64,000 nucleotides of DNA from NCBI GenBank assembly GCA_041394885.1, contig JAWKHI010000044.1, positions 1 through 64,000 of the forward strand, read 5' to 3'. Under the pieces are notes generated by a model. The model did not search any database, had not been told where the DNA came from, and saw only the letters and a program-made list of their open reading frames with translations. The stretch is from DSOI01 sp041394885. Its GTDB lineage: Bacteria; Acidobacteriota; Terriglobia; Bryobacterales; Bryobacteraceae. How positions within the stretch are numbered: the stretch's first letter is position 1; each line of letters starts with the position of its first letter. The position numbers and the translations under genes were made by a program. Shown in pieces: positions 35,436-44,477 of this stretch.

Positions 35436-38400
35436 ATGCGGCGTCTCTCCAGTCATCTCGCGAGCTATTTCACCCGTTCGGCCTGTGCGATGGGCGCCCA
35501 ATATCACGCCCGCGGGCGGGTGGAGATCGTTTTCGAAGACGAATTTTCGGTCCTGTCGTTCGTATATATCTCCCCGACGCGTGTGCAGGATGCTGGTTTT
35601 CATTGGAGTGATGGGGCGCTCTACTGCAGTTGCGACTGCTCTCAGTACCGCCCGGGCACCCTCTGCGAACACTTGTGGGCAACGGTGCTGGAGGCCGATG
35701 AACTGGAGATCGTTCCGCCATCGTATCTGGTGGCGCCGCTGAAACCGGTGGCGATGGAACTGTTCGAGAGAATCGCCCAGGGCGGGGATAGTCTGGACGC
35801 GATTCCAGACGCTCCGAAGGTGGAGCCGTGGCGGCAGCAGATCGCGACGGTGGGGGTCTTGCGCGAACCGCAGCGGGTTTCCCGGCCGGCGCAGTGGCCG
35901 GAACGCCGCGAATTCCTCTATAGCGTCCCGGCACACTTGCCGGCAAACGGCGGAGGATTTACCCTCGAGCTGTACACGCGGGACCGGCGGAAGGCCGGCG
36001 ACGGCTTCACCAAGGCGAAGCCGCTGCGGATCCATACCGCGGCGGAACTTCCTGACTCCGAGGACCGGGAGATCGTTTCTCTGCTGCAAGGGGCCACTCC
36101 GTCGAGCGGCTACAGCGCTTACGGGAGCTACTATGCGGGCGTCCCGTCTCAGTGGCAGTTGTCGCCGACGCTCACGCAGTCCGCTCTGCCGCGCATTGCG
36201 CAATCGGGCCGCCTATACTTGCGGACCGATACCGATAGTTTCCAGCCGGTGGGGTGGGACGGCGGAGAACCGTGGAGGCTGAAGCTGCGGCTGAGCCTCG
36301 AGGAAGGGTACTGGACACTGGATGGCCATTTCGAGCGCGAGGGCGCGCATCTGGAACTTTCGGCGCCTTCGGTGATCCTTTCGTCAGGCTTCGTTCTGGG
36401 TCCGGACACGGTTTCGCGGCTGGACCCCTCCACGCCGTTGGAGTGGCTGCAAACGCTGCGCCGGCACGGCCCTATCCGGGCGCCGGAATCGGATCGCGAT
36501 GAGTTCATCCGGACCATTTTTGCTCAAGCCGATGTGCCGGCCATTTGCCTGCCGGAGGAACTGCCGGTGGAAGAGGTCACCTCCACGCCCGTCCCCGCGC
36601 TGCGGATCCAGCGGGAGGAAGGCTACACGCTGCAGCTACACCTGTCGTTTCGCTACGGCGAGGTCCTGGTCCCATACGGCGAAGAGCGGAGCGCGTTGTA
36701 CGACCCGGCGACGCAACGGCTGCTGAGGCGGGATTGCGCGGCGGAACAAAGCGCGGCGCGGATGCTCCAGCAGTTCGCCGGCCCTTGTTACGAGGCGGAT
36801 GCCAGCGGTTCGCACTGGCACGCCCAGCAAAACGTGCTTCCCGCACTGGTGAGCACCCTGGTGATGGAAGGCTGGCTTGTGGAGTTGAACGGCAGCGAGT
36901 TCCGCACACCGGGAGAAAGCAGCCTCGCCATCACATCCGGGATTGACTGGTTCGACCTCGAAGGATCGGTGGATTACGGCGGCTCCCGCGCGCGGCTTCC
37001 GGCGCTGCTCGAGGCGATGAAGCGAAACGACAGTTTCGTCCGGCTGGACGATGGAACGCTCGGACTTCTGCCCACCGACTGGCTGAACCGGTTACGGACC
37101 ATCGCCGGGATGGGCGAGCTTTCGAAAGACCGGCTGCGGTTCAAGAGCAGCCAGGCTGGATTTCTGGACGCGCTACTCGCCACGCAACCGGAAGTTTCTT
37201 TCGACGAAGGCTTTGCGCATGCCCGCGGGCAACTGAACCGCTTCCAGGGGATCCGTGCGGTGGATCAGCCGCCGGAGTTCGGCGGGACGCTGCGCGAGTA
37301 TCAACGGGAGGGGCTCGGGTGGCTGCGATTCCTGGACGATTTCGGTTTCGGCGGATGCCTGGCCGACGACATGGGGGTGGGCAAGACGGTCCAGGTGCTG
37401 GCGCTGCTCGAGCAGCGCCGGGTGGCGGCCGACCGAAAGGGGCCGTTTCTGGTGGTGGTGCCGCGGTCGCTGATTTTCAACTGGATGGCCGAAGCGGCTC
37501 GCTTTACTCCATCGATGCGGGTGCTCGATCACACCGGAGCCGCACGGTCCGCCGAACGATTCGGCGAGGTGGACCTGGTGTTGACGACCTACGGCACCGT
37601 CCGGCGGGACATCGTGCAGTTGAAGAACATCGAGTTCGACTATGTGGTGCTCGACGAGGCGCAGGCCATCAAGAACAGCGCCACCGACACGGCGAAAGCG
37701 GTGCGGCTGCTGCGCGGCCGGCGGCGGTTGGCGATGTCGGGGACGCCGGTGGAAAATCACCTGGGCGAACTGTGGAGTTTGTTCGAGTTCCTCAATCCTG
37801 GGATGCTGGGCGGAGCGAAGGTGCTTCGCAACGCCGGACCGGAACTGCGGAATCCCTCCGAGGAAATGCGGGCCATGCTGGGCCACGCGCTGCGGCCGTA
37901 CATCCTGCGGCGCACCAAGGGCCAAGTGGCCAAGGAACTGCCGGACAAGACCGAGCAGACCGTGTTTTGCGAATTGGATGCCGAACAGCGGCGGCTGTAC
38001 AACGAGATGCGCGAGTATTACCGGGTGTCGCTGCTGTCGCGCGTGGACACCCAGGGGCTGGCAAAGTCAAAAATGCACGTGCTCGAGGCGCTGCTGCGGC
38101 TTCGGCAGGCGGCGTGCCATCCGGGGCTGCTCGACGCCAAGCGGAAGGGAGATTCGTCGGCCAAGCTCGACGCGCTGATGGGTCACCTCGAATCGGTGCT
38201 CGGGGAAGGTCATAAGGCGCTGGTGTTTTCGCAATTCACCAGCCTGTTGGCGATCGTGCGGAACCGCCTGGACAAAAATAAGGTCACATACGAGTATCTG
38301 GACGGCCAGACGCGGAACCGGGAGGAGTGCGTCCACCGGTTTCAGAACGACGCGGATTGCGGCCTTTTTCTGGTGAGCCTGAAAGCGGGCGGGCTGGGCC

Positions 38401-38663
38401 TGAATCTGACGGCGGCGGAGTATGTGTTTCTCCTGGACCCGTGGTGGAATCCGGCGGTGGAGAGCCAGGCGATCGACCGCGCGCACCGGATTGGACAGAC
38501 GCGCAGGGTGTTCGCGTACCGCCTGATCGCGCGGGATACGGTGGAGGAGAAGGTCCTCGAGCTCCAGAAGACGAAGCGCGGGCTGGCGGATGCAATCATC
38601 AACGCGGACAACAGCCTGGTGAGGGGGCTGGCGCGGGAGGATTTGGAGTTGTTGTTGTCTTAA
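35436..38663 (+). CDS. SNF2-family DNA-dependent ATPase with SWIM zinc finger
   Basis: A 1,075-residue protein (start at 35436, MRRLSSHLASYF; an earlier in-frame ATG at 35346 is less likely). A SWIM-type zinc finger, CSCDCSQYRPGTLCEH with the CxCxnCxH pattern, lies near residues 63-78. The middle (~100-590) is a long beta-rich region. The SNF2 motor begins with FGGCLADDMGVGKTVQVLAL (Walker A, ~638) and VVLDEAQAIKN (DEAQ box, ~738). The second lobe has VFSQFTSLLAIV (~930), KAGGLGLNLTAAEYV and the arginine-finger motif DRAHRIGQ (~1013). Bacterial SWIM-SNF2 (HepA/RapA-like) proteins remodel protein-DNA or RNA-polymerase complexes. The exact role is unknown. Confidence 0.94.
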   Translation: MRRLSSHLASYFTRSACAMGAQYHARGRVEIVFEDEFSVLSFVYISPTRVQDAGFHWSDGALYCSCDCSQYRPGTLCEHLWATVLEADELEIVPPSYLVAPLKPVAMELFERIAQGGDSLDAIPDAPKVEPWRQQIATVGVLREPQRVSRPAQWPERREFLYSVPAHLPANGGGFTLELYTRDRRKAGDGFTKAKPLRIHTAAELPDSEDREIVSLLQGATPSSGYSAYGSYYAGVPSQWQLSPTLTQSALPRIAQSGRLYLRTDTDSFQPVGWDGGEPWRLKLRLSLEEGYWTLDGHFEREGAHLELSAPSVILSSGFVLGPDTVSRLDPSTPLEWLQTLRRHGPIRAPESDRDEFIRTIFAQADVPAICLPEELPVEEVTSTPVPALRIQREEGYTLQLHLSFRYGEVLVPYGEERSALYDPATQRLLRRDCAAEQSAARMLQQFAGPCYEADASGSHWHAQQNVLPALVSTLVMEGWLVELNGSEFRTPGESSLAITSGIDWFDLEGSVDYGGSRARLPALLEAMKRNDSFVRLDDGTLGLLPTDWLNRLRTIAGMGELSKDRLRFKSSQAGFLDALLATQPEVSFDEGFAHARGQLNRFQGIRAVDQPPEFGGTLREYQREGLGWLRFLDDFGFGGCLADDMGVGKTVQVLALLEQRRVAADRKGPFLVVVPRSLIFNWMAEAARFTPSMRVLDHTGAARSAERFGEVDLVLTTYGTVRRDIVQLKNIEFDYVVLDEAQAIKNSATDTAKAVRLLRGRRRLAMSGTPVENHLGELWSLFEFLNPGMLGGAKVLRNAGPELRNPSEEMRAMLGHALRPYILRRTKGQVAKELPDKTEQTVFCELDAEQRRLYNEMREYYRVSLLSRVDTQGLAKSKMHVLEALLRLRQAACHPGLLDAKRKGDSSAKLDALMGHLESVLGEGHKALVFSQFTSLLAIVRNRLDKNKVTYEYLDGQTRNREECVHRFQNDADCGLFLVSLKAGGLGLNLTAAEYVFLLDPWWNPAVESQAIDRAHRIGQTRRVFAYRLIARDTVEEKVLELQKTKRGLADAIINADNSLVRGLAREDLELLLS

Positions 38664-38710
38664 ATCGGCCGTTCGGCGGCCGAACCTTCGACCGCGCGCT
38701 TTCACCCGGC

Positions 38711-38828
38711 GGCACACCGATCTTTCTCCGCCCCGAATCTGTCGCCGACCAACTCGAACGTCGGCCTGATCACCAATCAAGCCAGTCAACCGGGGAGGAT
38801 CCAGATGGCGCTCCGGCTGGCGTTCTGA
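38711..38828 (+). pseudogene. 3'-end remnant of a TonB-dependent receptor gene
   Basis: The last ~40 codons of a receptor gene survive here. The end reads PNLSPTNSNVGLITNQAS, then RIQMALRLAF and a stop at 38826-38828. This nearly copies the C-terminus of the complete receptor at 38982-42398, whose end reads PNLSPTNSNFGLITNQAN, then RIQMALRLVF. The frame upstream of the block breaks down at once into unrelated sequence. It is a decayed duplicate or leftover of recombination with the neighbouring gene. Confidence 0.88.
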
Positions 38829-38981
38829 ATCTTCCGTAACCTACTGATGTGAATTAAGTTATCTCTAGTTGTTTCCCTTGAGGCTGTTTGTTCTAATTGG
38901 GGCAGCTTCAGGGGCATGCGTATACGCACTGTCGCGTTCCGTGAGTTCCTGTGCGCTTTGTTCGTGTAAGGAGCGTCACGT

Positions 38982-41900
38982 ATGCGTTATCTGGTTATGG
39001 CCGCTTTGATGGCCGCCTCCGCCGTCGCGCAGGAATACCGGGCCACCCTGAGTGGCCGAATCACAGATCCCCAGGGTGCGGTTGTACCCGGCGTCAAAGT
39101 CATCGCGACTCAGATCGAGACCGGATCCAAGTTTCAAACCGCATCCGGCGAAGACGGGTTATACACAATACCCTTTCTTCCCCCGGCCAGCTACCGTGTG
39201 ACGGCCGAAGCCGGCGGGTTCAAGAAATACGACCGCACCGGGATCACGCTGGGCGCCAACGAGAAGGTCGGATTGGACATCGAAATGGCGATCGGCGAGA
39301 TGACGGAGACGATTTCGATTTCGGCGGAGGCGCCGATACTCACTACCGCCACCGCTTCGTCCGGACAGGTAATCTCCACGCGCCAGATCGAGAATATGCC
39401 CCTGAGCGGACGGACCCCGCTCGCCCTCGCGCAGTTGGCCTTCGGAGTCACGCCGACCGACGATCCGCGTTTTACCCGGCCGTTCGACAACGCCGGGCCG
39501 TCGGGCTTCTCGATGGGCGGATCGCCCTCGCGCTCGAATGAGCTGCTCGTGGACGGCGCGCCCGACACCACCGGGGACTCCCGCGTCGCCTACAATCCCC
39601 CCGTGGATGCGGTGGCGGAGGTGAAAGCCGAGTCGTTCCAGGCCGATGCGGCCTACGGGCACACCGGTGGCGGAACTGTAAACGTGGTCCTCAAGAGCGG
39701 TACCAACAACTATCACGGGACGCTGTACGAGTTCAACCAGGTCTCCAAGACCGCGGCGACGCCGTTCTTCACCAACCGGGCCGGAGGCAGAAAGCCGACC
39801 AGCCGCTTCAACCAGTGGGGCGCCAGCTTCTCCGGTCCCATCCGCATCCCGAAAATCGTCGACGGCCGCAACCGGCTTTTTTTCTTTTTTGCATACGAAG
39901 GAATCAAGGACTCGCTGCCGGCCCCGTCGATCAGCACGCTGCCCACCGCGGCGCAGAAGCGGGGCGATCTTTCCGGCCTGCTTGGCGTAGGAGGCGCCTA
40001 TCAGATTTACGATCCCGCCACCGGCGTGGCCGAGGGCGCCCGTGTCCGCCGTCAGCCATTCGCCAACAACATCATTCCGGCGTCGCGTCTGTCGCCCATC
40101 GCGCTGAACTACCTCAAGCTGTATCCGGACCCTACCGCGGCTGGCCGCGCCGACGGGCAGGACAACTTCACTTCGCTCACCAACGGTGAGCGGAACGACT
40201 TCTACAACTACCTGACCCGCGTGGACGTGAACGTCAGCGACCGGCACAAGGTGTTCGTCAACTTCAAGAACAATAAACGAATTGGCCAGGGCGGCAACGG
40301 CTTCAACAAGGCGCTCACCGACAATCCCACCGCCACCAACGCGCTCCGCCGTATCAATTGGGGCGCCATGCTCGACGACGTCTATACCATCACGCCCACG
40401 TTCCTGATGAACACCCGCTTCAACTGGACCCGCTTTGAAGAGCCGCGCGTGAACTACTCGGAGGGGTTCGATTCGACTTCGCTCGGCTTCCCGGCCTATC
40501 TTGCCAACTCGGCCCCGACGCGCGTATTGCCACGCATCACTTTTGGCCGTTTCACCGGCGTCGGCGACACCGGTCCGCGACAGTTCCCGTTCGACTCGTT
40601 CCAGTTGTTCGAAGCCCTCACCAAGATCGTGGGCAAGCACAGCGTGAAGTTCGGCGGGGATTTCCGCCAGCTTCGCGAGAGCGATTTCCAATACGGCTAC
40701 TCCAACGGCACGTTCGACTTCCGCACCAACTGGACGCAGGGCCCGCTCGACAATTCCCCGGCCGCGCCTCTCGGTCAGGACTTGGCCGCGTTCCTGCTCG
40801 GCATGCCGACCTCCGGGCAGTACGATATCGCCGCGGCGCGGACCAATTTGAGCAACTACTATGCCTTCTTCGTGCAGGACGACATCCGGCTGAGACCGAA
40901 CCTGACGATCAACGCCGGCCTCCGCGCCGAGCATGAAAGCGGCACCAGCGAGCGCTTCAACCGTTCCGTCAACGGTTTCGACGGCACGTCCCCCAGCCCG
41001 ATCAACGGGGCCGCGCAAACCGCGTATGCGCGCAGCCCGATCCCTGAGCTGCAGCAGTTCAATGTAAACGGCGGACTCACGTTCGCCGGCCAAGGCACCC
41101 GGCTGATCTACTCCACGCCCGCACTCACGTTTTCGCCGCGCCTGGGCGTGGCCTGGACACTGAACAACAAGACCGTGGCGCGCGGCGGCGCCGGGCTCTA
41201 CTATTTCACCTACGGCATCGGTGGCAACAACGCGCCGGGATTCAGCCAGACCACCGCGTTCGTGCCCACGCTCAACGGCTTCCTGTCGCCCGCGTCCACG
41301 CTCGCCAATCCCTTCCCCAACGGCATCGAGCAGCCCACCGGCAGCGCCGCCGGGCTCGGTACGTTTCTCGGACGCTCGGTTGCTTTCGTGAACGCCAACG
41401 CGCAGTCGCAGTATTCGGGCCGGTGGCAGATGTCGATCCAACGCGAACTCGCGCCCAACACTGTGCTCGAGGTCGGCTACATGGGGAACAAGGCGGTCCG
41501 CCTTCCCGTGGATTACGCGGCCAATGGTATCCCCCTGCAATACCTGAGCACCACGGGCGTCCGCGATCAGCCGGTGATCAACCAGCTCACCGGAAACGTC
41601 GCCAATCCGATGGCCGGACTGATTCCCGGCACCGGACTCAACGGAAGCCTGGTGGCCCGCAACCAGCTTCTTAGGGCGTTCCCGCAATTCACCGGCGTCA
41701 ATGCGCAGCGCCGGAACGACGGATCGTCGCACTACCACGCGATGCAGGTCCGGTTGGAACGCCGGTTCGCATCCGGATTGCAGTTGATGGGCAACTATCA
41801 GTGGGGCAAGCTGCTCGAGCGCCGCTCGCGACTCAATGACCTCGACCCGGTACTCGAGCAGCGGGTGGCCGCCGAGGATCGCACACATCGCCTTGTCGCG

Positions 41901-42398
41901 AGCGGCACCTATGACCTGCCGTTCGGAAAGGGGCGTAAGTTCGCCGGCGACGCGCACGGCGTTGTGAACCAGATCATCGGCGGCTGGAACATCAACGCGA
42001 TTCTCACGCTGCAGCCCGGTGGTCCGCTCACTTGGGGCAACGTGATTTACCTCGGCGGCGACTTGGCCGTCGACGCCCACAACCCGGACCAAACTTTCGA
42101 CACCACGCGCTTCAACCGCATCAACAATCAGCAGCTCGATTGGAATCGCCGGACCGTCTCCAGCCGCTTCAACACCGCTCGCGCCGACGGCGTCAACCAG
42201 ATCGATTTCTCGGTGATCAAGGCGTTCCCCATCCGCGAAGGCCTCAACCTGACCTATCGTTGCGAGTTCTTCAATGCAACCAACACACCGATCTTTTCGG
42301 GTCCGAACCTGTCGCCCACCAACTCGAACTTCGGCCTGATCACCAATCAGGCGAATCAGCCCAGGCGCATCCAGATGGCGCTCCGGCTGGTGTTCTGA
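38982..42398 (+). CDS. Oar-like TonB-dependent outer-membrane receptor
   Basis: A 1,138-residue receptor starting at 38982 behind GGAG (signal peptide MRYLVMAALMAASAVAQ). Residues ~20-110 are the carboxypeptidase-regulatory-like domain (YRATLSGRITDPQGAVVPGV, YRVTAEAGGFKKYD). The plug (~115-250) includes QIENMPLSGRTPLALAQLAF and ELLVDGAPDTT. The barrel ends in MALRLVF. The C-terminal sequence closely matches the remnant at 38711-38828, so a second copy once lay directly upstream. A rho-independent terminator follows. As with the others, the ligand is unknown. A long antisense frame over the gene is a composition artefact. Confidence 0.93.
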   Translation: MRYLVMAALMAASAVAQEYRATLSGRITDPQGAVVPGVKVIATQIETGSKFQTASGEDGLYTIPFLPPASYRVTAEAGGFKKYDRTGITLGANEKVGLDIEMAIGEMTETISISAEAPILTTATASSGQVISTRQIENMPLSGRTPLALAQLAFGVTPTDDPRFTRPFDNAGPSGFSMGGSPSRSNELLVDGAPDTTGDSRVAYNPPVDAVAEVKAESFQADAAYGHTGGGTVNVVLKSGTNNYHGTLYEFNQVSKTAATPFFTNRAGGRKPTSRFNQWGASFSGPIRIPKIVDGRNRLFFFFAYEGIKDSLPAPSISTLPTAAQKRGDLSGLLGVGGAYQIYDPATGVAEGARVRRQPFANNIIPASRLSPIALNYLKLYPDPTAAGRADGQDNFTSLTNGERNDFYNYLTRVDVNVSDRHKVFVNFKNNKRIGQGGNGFNKALTDNPTATNALRRINWGAMLDDVYTITPTFLMNTRFNWTRFEEPRVNYSEGFDSTSLGFPAYLANSAPTRVLPRITFGRFTGVGDTGPRQFPFDSFQLFEALTKIVGKHSVKFGGDFRQLRESDFQYGYSNGTFDFRTNWTQGPLDNSPAAPLGQDLAAFLLGMPTSGQYDIAAARTNLSNYYAFFVQDDIRLRPNLTINAGLRAEHESGTSERFNRSVNGFDGTSPSPINGAAQTAYARSPIPELQQFNVNGGLTFAGQGTRLIYSTPALTFSPRLGVAWTLNNKTVARGGAGLYYFTYGIGGNNAPGFSQTTAFVPTLNGFLSPASTLANPFPNGIEQPTGSAAGLGTFLGRSVAFVNANAQSQYSGRWQMSIQRELAPNTVLEVGYMGNKAVRLPVDYAANGIPLQYLSTTGVRDQPVINQLTGNVANPMAGLIPGTGLNGSLVARNQLLRAFPQFTGVNAQRRNDGSSHYHAMQVRLERRFASGLQLMGNYQWGKLLERRSRLNDLDPVLEQRVAAEDRTHRLVASGTYDLPFGKGRKFAGDAHGVVNQIIGGWNINAILTLQPGGPLTWGNVIYLGGDLAVDAHNPDQTFDTTRFNRINNQQLDWNRRTVSSRFNTARADGVNQIDFSVIKAFPIREGLNLTYRCEFFNATNTPIFSGPNLSPTNSNFGLITNQANQPRRIQMALRLVF

Positions 42399-42426
42399 TT
42401 GCGCGGCTTCGGCCGCGGCCCTTTCT

Positions 42427-42468
42427 ACGGCGTTCCCGGCTTTAGGCGCGGGGACGCCGTTTTTCTTT
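42427..42468 (+). terminator. Rho-independent terminator of the receptor at 38982-42398
   Basis: An 11-bp stem (42427-42437 with 42450-42460, one G-U pair) around a 12-nt loop is followed by TTTTTCTTT. It lies 28 nt after the receptor stop and 37 nt before the next gene. Confidence 0.92.
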
Positions 42469-42504
42469 GGCGCGGCGATGGCCGCGTTATAGTGGCCTCA
42501 GGCT

Positions 42505-42903
42505 ATGGCTACATACGGACTGATCGAATACGAAGACGCATCCCCGGAAGTGCGGGCTGTATTTGACGACATCATGCAGACTCGCAAAGTGGACCGGGTG
42601 AACAACGTCTGGAAAGCGCTGGCGCACGACCCGGCGCGGCTTCGCCAATTTTGGGAGCGCATCAAGACAATCATGGGTCCGGGACATCTGGACCCGTTGG
42701 TCAAGGAGATGATCTATATCGCGGTAAGCGTCACCAATCAGTGCGACTACTGCATCGCGTCGCACACCGCGGGCGCGAAAAAGAAAGGGCTCACGCCGGA
42801 GATGTTCAGCGAGTTGATGGCCGTGATCGGGCTGGCCAACGAAGGCAACCGGATTGCGGCAGGATATCAGTTAGAGGTGGACGAACAGTTCAAAACGTCA
42901 TGA
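42505..42903 (+). CDS. Carboxymuconolactone decarboxylase/AhpD-like protein
   Basis: A 132-residue protein of the CMD/AhpD fold. VTNQCDYCIASHTAGAKKKG (residues ~76-95) contains the CxxC plus downstream His signature of AhpD-type alkylhydroperoxidases, where the two Cys do the redox chemistry. It could serve as a peroxide or thiol reductase. Its stop overlaps the start of the kinase gene by ATGA at 42900-42903, and the kinase in turn overlaps the sulfatase gene the same way, so three very different activities are translationally coupled. Why they are joined is unclear. Confidence 0.9.
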   Translation: MATYGLIEYEDASPEVRAVFDDIMQTRKVDRVNNVWKALAHDPARLRQFWERIKTIMGPGHLDPLVKEMIYIAVSVTNQCDYCIASHTAGAKKKGLTPEMFSELMAVIGLANEGNRIAAGYQLEVDEQFKTS

Positions 42904-44477
42904 CGCCCTCCCGCCCGAGGTTGCAGCCCGCCGCGGCGGGCATCAACACCACGATCTCCGGAGAGCTACCGGTGGATGTGGCCGAGCAAGCCGCGGGCCG
43001 GCTGGGATGGGTGGCCGCCATATACGCCGGGGCGTTCGCCTTCATGCATCTGCTTTACCGGACGGTGGCGCCCACGCAGGTGCTGCCGTTCCACCAGTTG
43101 CTGACGGCGTTCAGCGTGCTATTGGGGGCGGCGATGGCGGCGCTGGCATGGAGCCGCAGGCTATCGGCCGCGGCGATGCTGGATGTGGGGCTGGAGTTTC
43201 AAGTGGCCGCGGCGCTGCTGATCTCGCTCGGCGAGACGGCGCACCCGATTCCGGATGCCGGCCTGGTCCGCGGCCATTCGGCGATCGCGATCTGGATCGT
43301 TCTATTCGTCCTGGTGGTGCCTTCTTCGCTCGGCAAGGCGTCGCTCGCGGCCTTCGTCACCGCTTGCATGGGGCCGGTGGGCCTGGCGATCAATATAGCC
43401 TTCAACGATCTGCCGCGGCCGATGCCGCAACAATGGTTGATCCTTTACGCGAGCAGCTTTCTAATGGTCGCGGCCGCGATCCCGCTGTCGCGCTATGTGT
43501 ACCGGCTGGGCCTGGGCGGAGCCCGTCATCACGAAGTGGGCAGCTACGAGTTGATGGACCTGATCGGCGAAGGCGGCATGGGCGAGGTTTGGCGAGCGCG
43601 GCACAGACTGCTGGTGAGGGAAGCGGCGGTGAAGCTGATTCGCCCGGAGAGACTCGGCGCGGGCCAGGACACCGAGAAAGTGCGGCTGCGGTTCGAACGG
43701 GAGGCGCGCGCCACGGCGGCGTTGCATTCTCCCCACACGGTGGCCGTGCATGACTATGGCGTCGCCGACGACGGTTCGTTCTACTACGTCATGGAACTGC
43801 TGCGCGGCATGGATCTCGAAACCATGGTGGAGAAGTTCGGGCCGGTGCCGGCGCGGCGCGTGGTCCACATCCTCGCACAGGTGTGTGACTCGCTTTCGGA
43901 AGCGCACGCGGCCGGACTGACGCATCGGGACGTCAAGCCGCGGAATATCTTCCTGTGCCGGCTGGGCGCCAACTACGATTGCGTGAAAGTTTTGGACTTC
44001 GGGCTGGTGAAGGTGCGCGCCTCGACCGAAGAGTCGCGGCTTACGCGGGAAGGCGTCACCACGGGCACGCCAGCGTATATGTCGCCGGAGATGGCGCTGG
44101 GCCATCACGACGTGGACGCGCGTACAGACATCTACGCCACCGGATGCGTGGCCTACTGGCTGCTGACCGGCATGCTCGTCTTCGAGGCTCCTAACGCGCT
44201 CAGCATGGCGCTCGAACATGTGCATCGCGCACCGGTCCGCCCGTCGCAACGGACCGAGATCGAGATCCCGCCGATGCTAGAGGATCTGGTGATGCGTTGT
44301 CTCGACAAGGAACCAGGACGGCGTCCGCAATCGGCACGCGAACTGAAGGCTGGCCTGCTCCGGATGCGTTTCGACGATCCGTGGAATAACGACCTGGCTG
44401 AAGAATGGTGGCGCGCTCACGCGCCCATTCCGGCATCGGCCTTCTCGGGATCGGAGTCGACAAGTAGCACAGAATGA
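42900..44477 (+). CDS. Membrane-anchored Ser/Thr protein kinase
   Basis: A 525-residue kinase with the unusual order membrane domain first. Residues ~35-205 contain five or six predicted transmembrane helices (e.g. AAIYAGAFAFMHLLY, IAIWIVLFVLVVPSSL, LILYASSFLMVAAAIPLS). The cytoplasmic PknB-type kinase domain starts near 215: IGEGGMGEVW (Gly loop), AAVKLIRP (ATP Lys), LTHRDVKPRNIF (catalytic loop), LDFGLVKV (DFG), TPAYMSPEMALG and DIYATGCVAYWLLTG. All catalytic residues are present. The start at 42900 overlaps the AhpD-like gene and the end overlaps the sulfatase gene, each by ATGA. The helices may sense a membrane signal. Confidence 0.94.
   Translation: MTPSRPRLQPAAAGINTTISGELPVDVAEQAAGRLGWVAAIYAGAFAFMHLLYRTVAPTQVLPFHQLLTAFSVLLGAAMAALAWSRRLSAAAMLDVGLEFQVAAALLISLGETAHPIPDAGLVRGHSAIAIWIVLFVLVVPSSLGKASLAAFVTACMGPVGLAINIAFNDLPRPMPQQWLILYASSFLMVAAAIPLSRYVYRLGLGGARHHEVGSYELMDLIGEGGMGEVWRARHRLLVREAAVKLIRPERLGAGQDTEKVRLRFEREARATAALHSPHTVAVHDYGVADDGSFYYVMELLRGMDLETMVEKFGPVPARRVVHILAQVCDSLSEAHAAGLTHRDVKPRNIFLCRLGANYDCVKVLDFGLVKVRASTEESRLTREGVTTGTPAYMSPEMALGHHDVDARTDIYATGCVAYWLLTGMLVFEAPNALSMALEHVHRAPVRPSQRTEIEIPPMLEDLVMRCLDKEPGRRPQSARELKAGLLRMRFDDPWNNDLAEEWWRAHAPIPASAFSGSESTSSTE

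Noticed and set aside
39159..42092. A 977-codon open frame antisense to the receptor gene at 38982
   Set aside because: It lacks any recognisable domain and mirrors the codon pattern of the high-G+C sense gene; long antisense frames are expected in such sequence.
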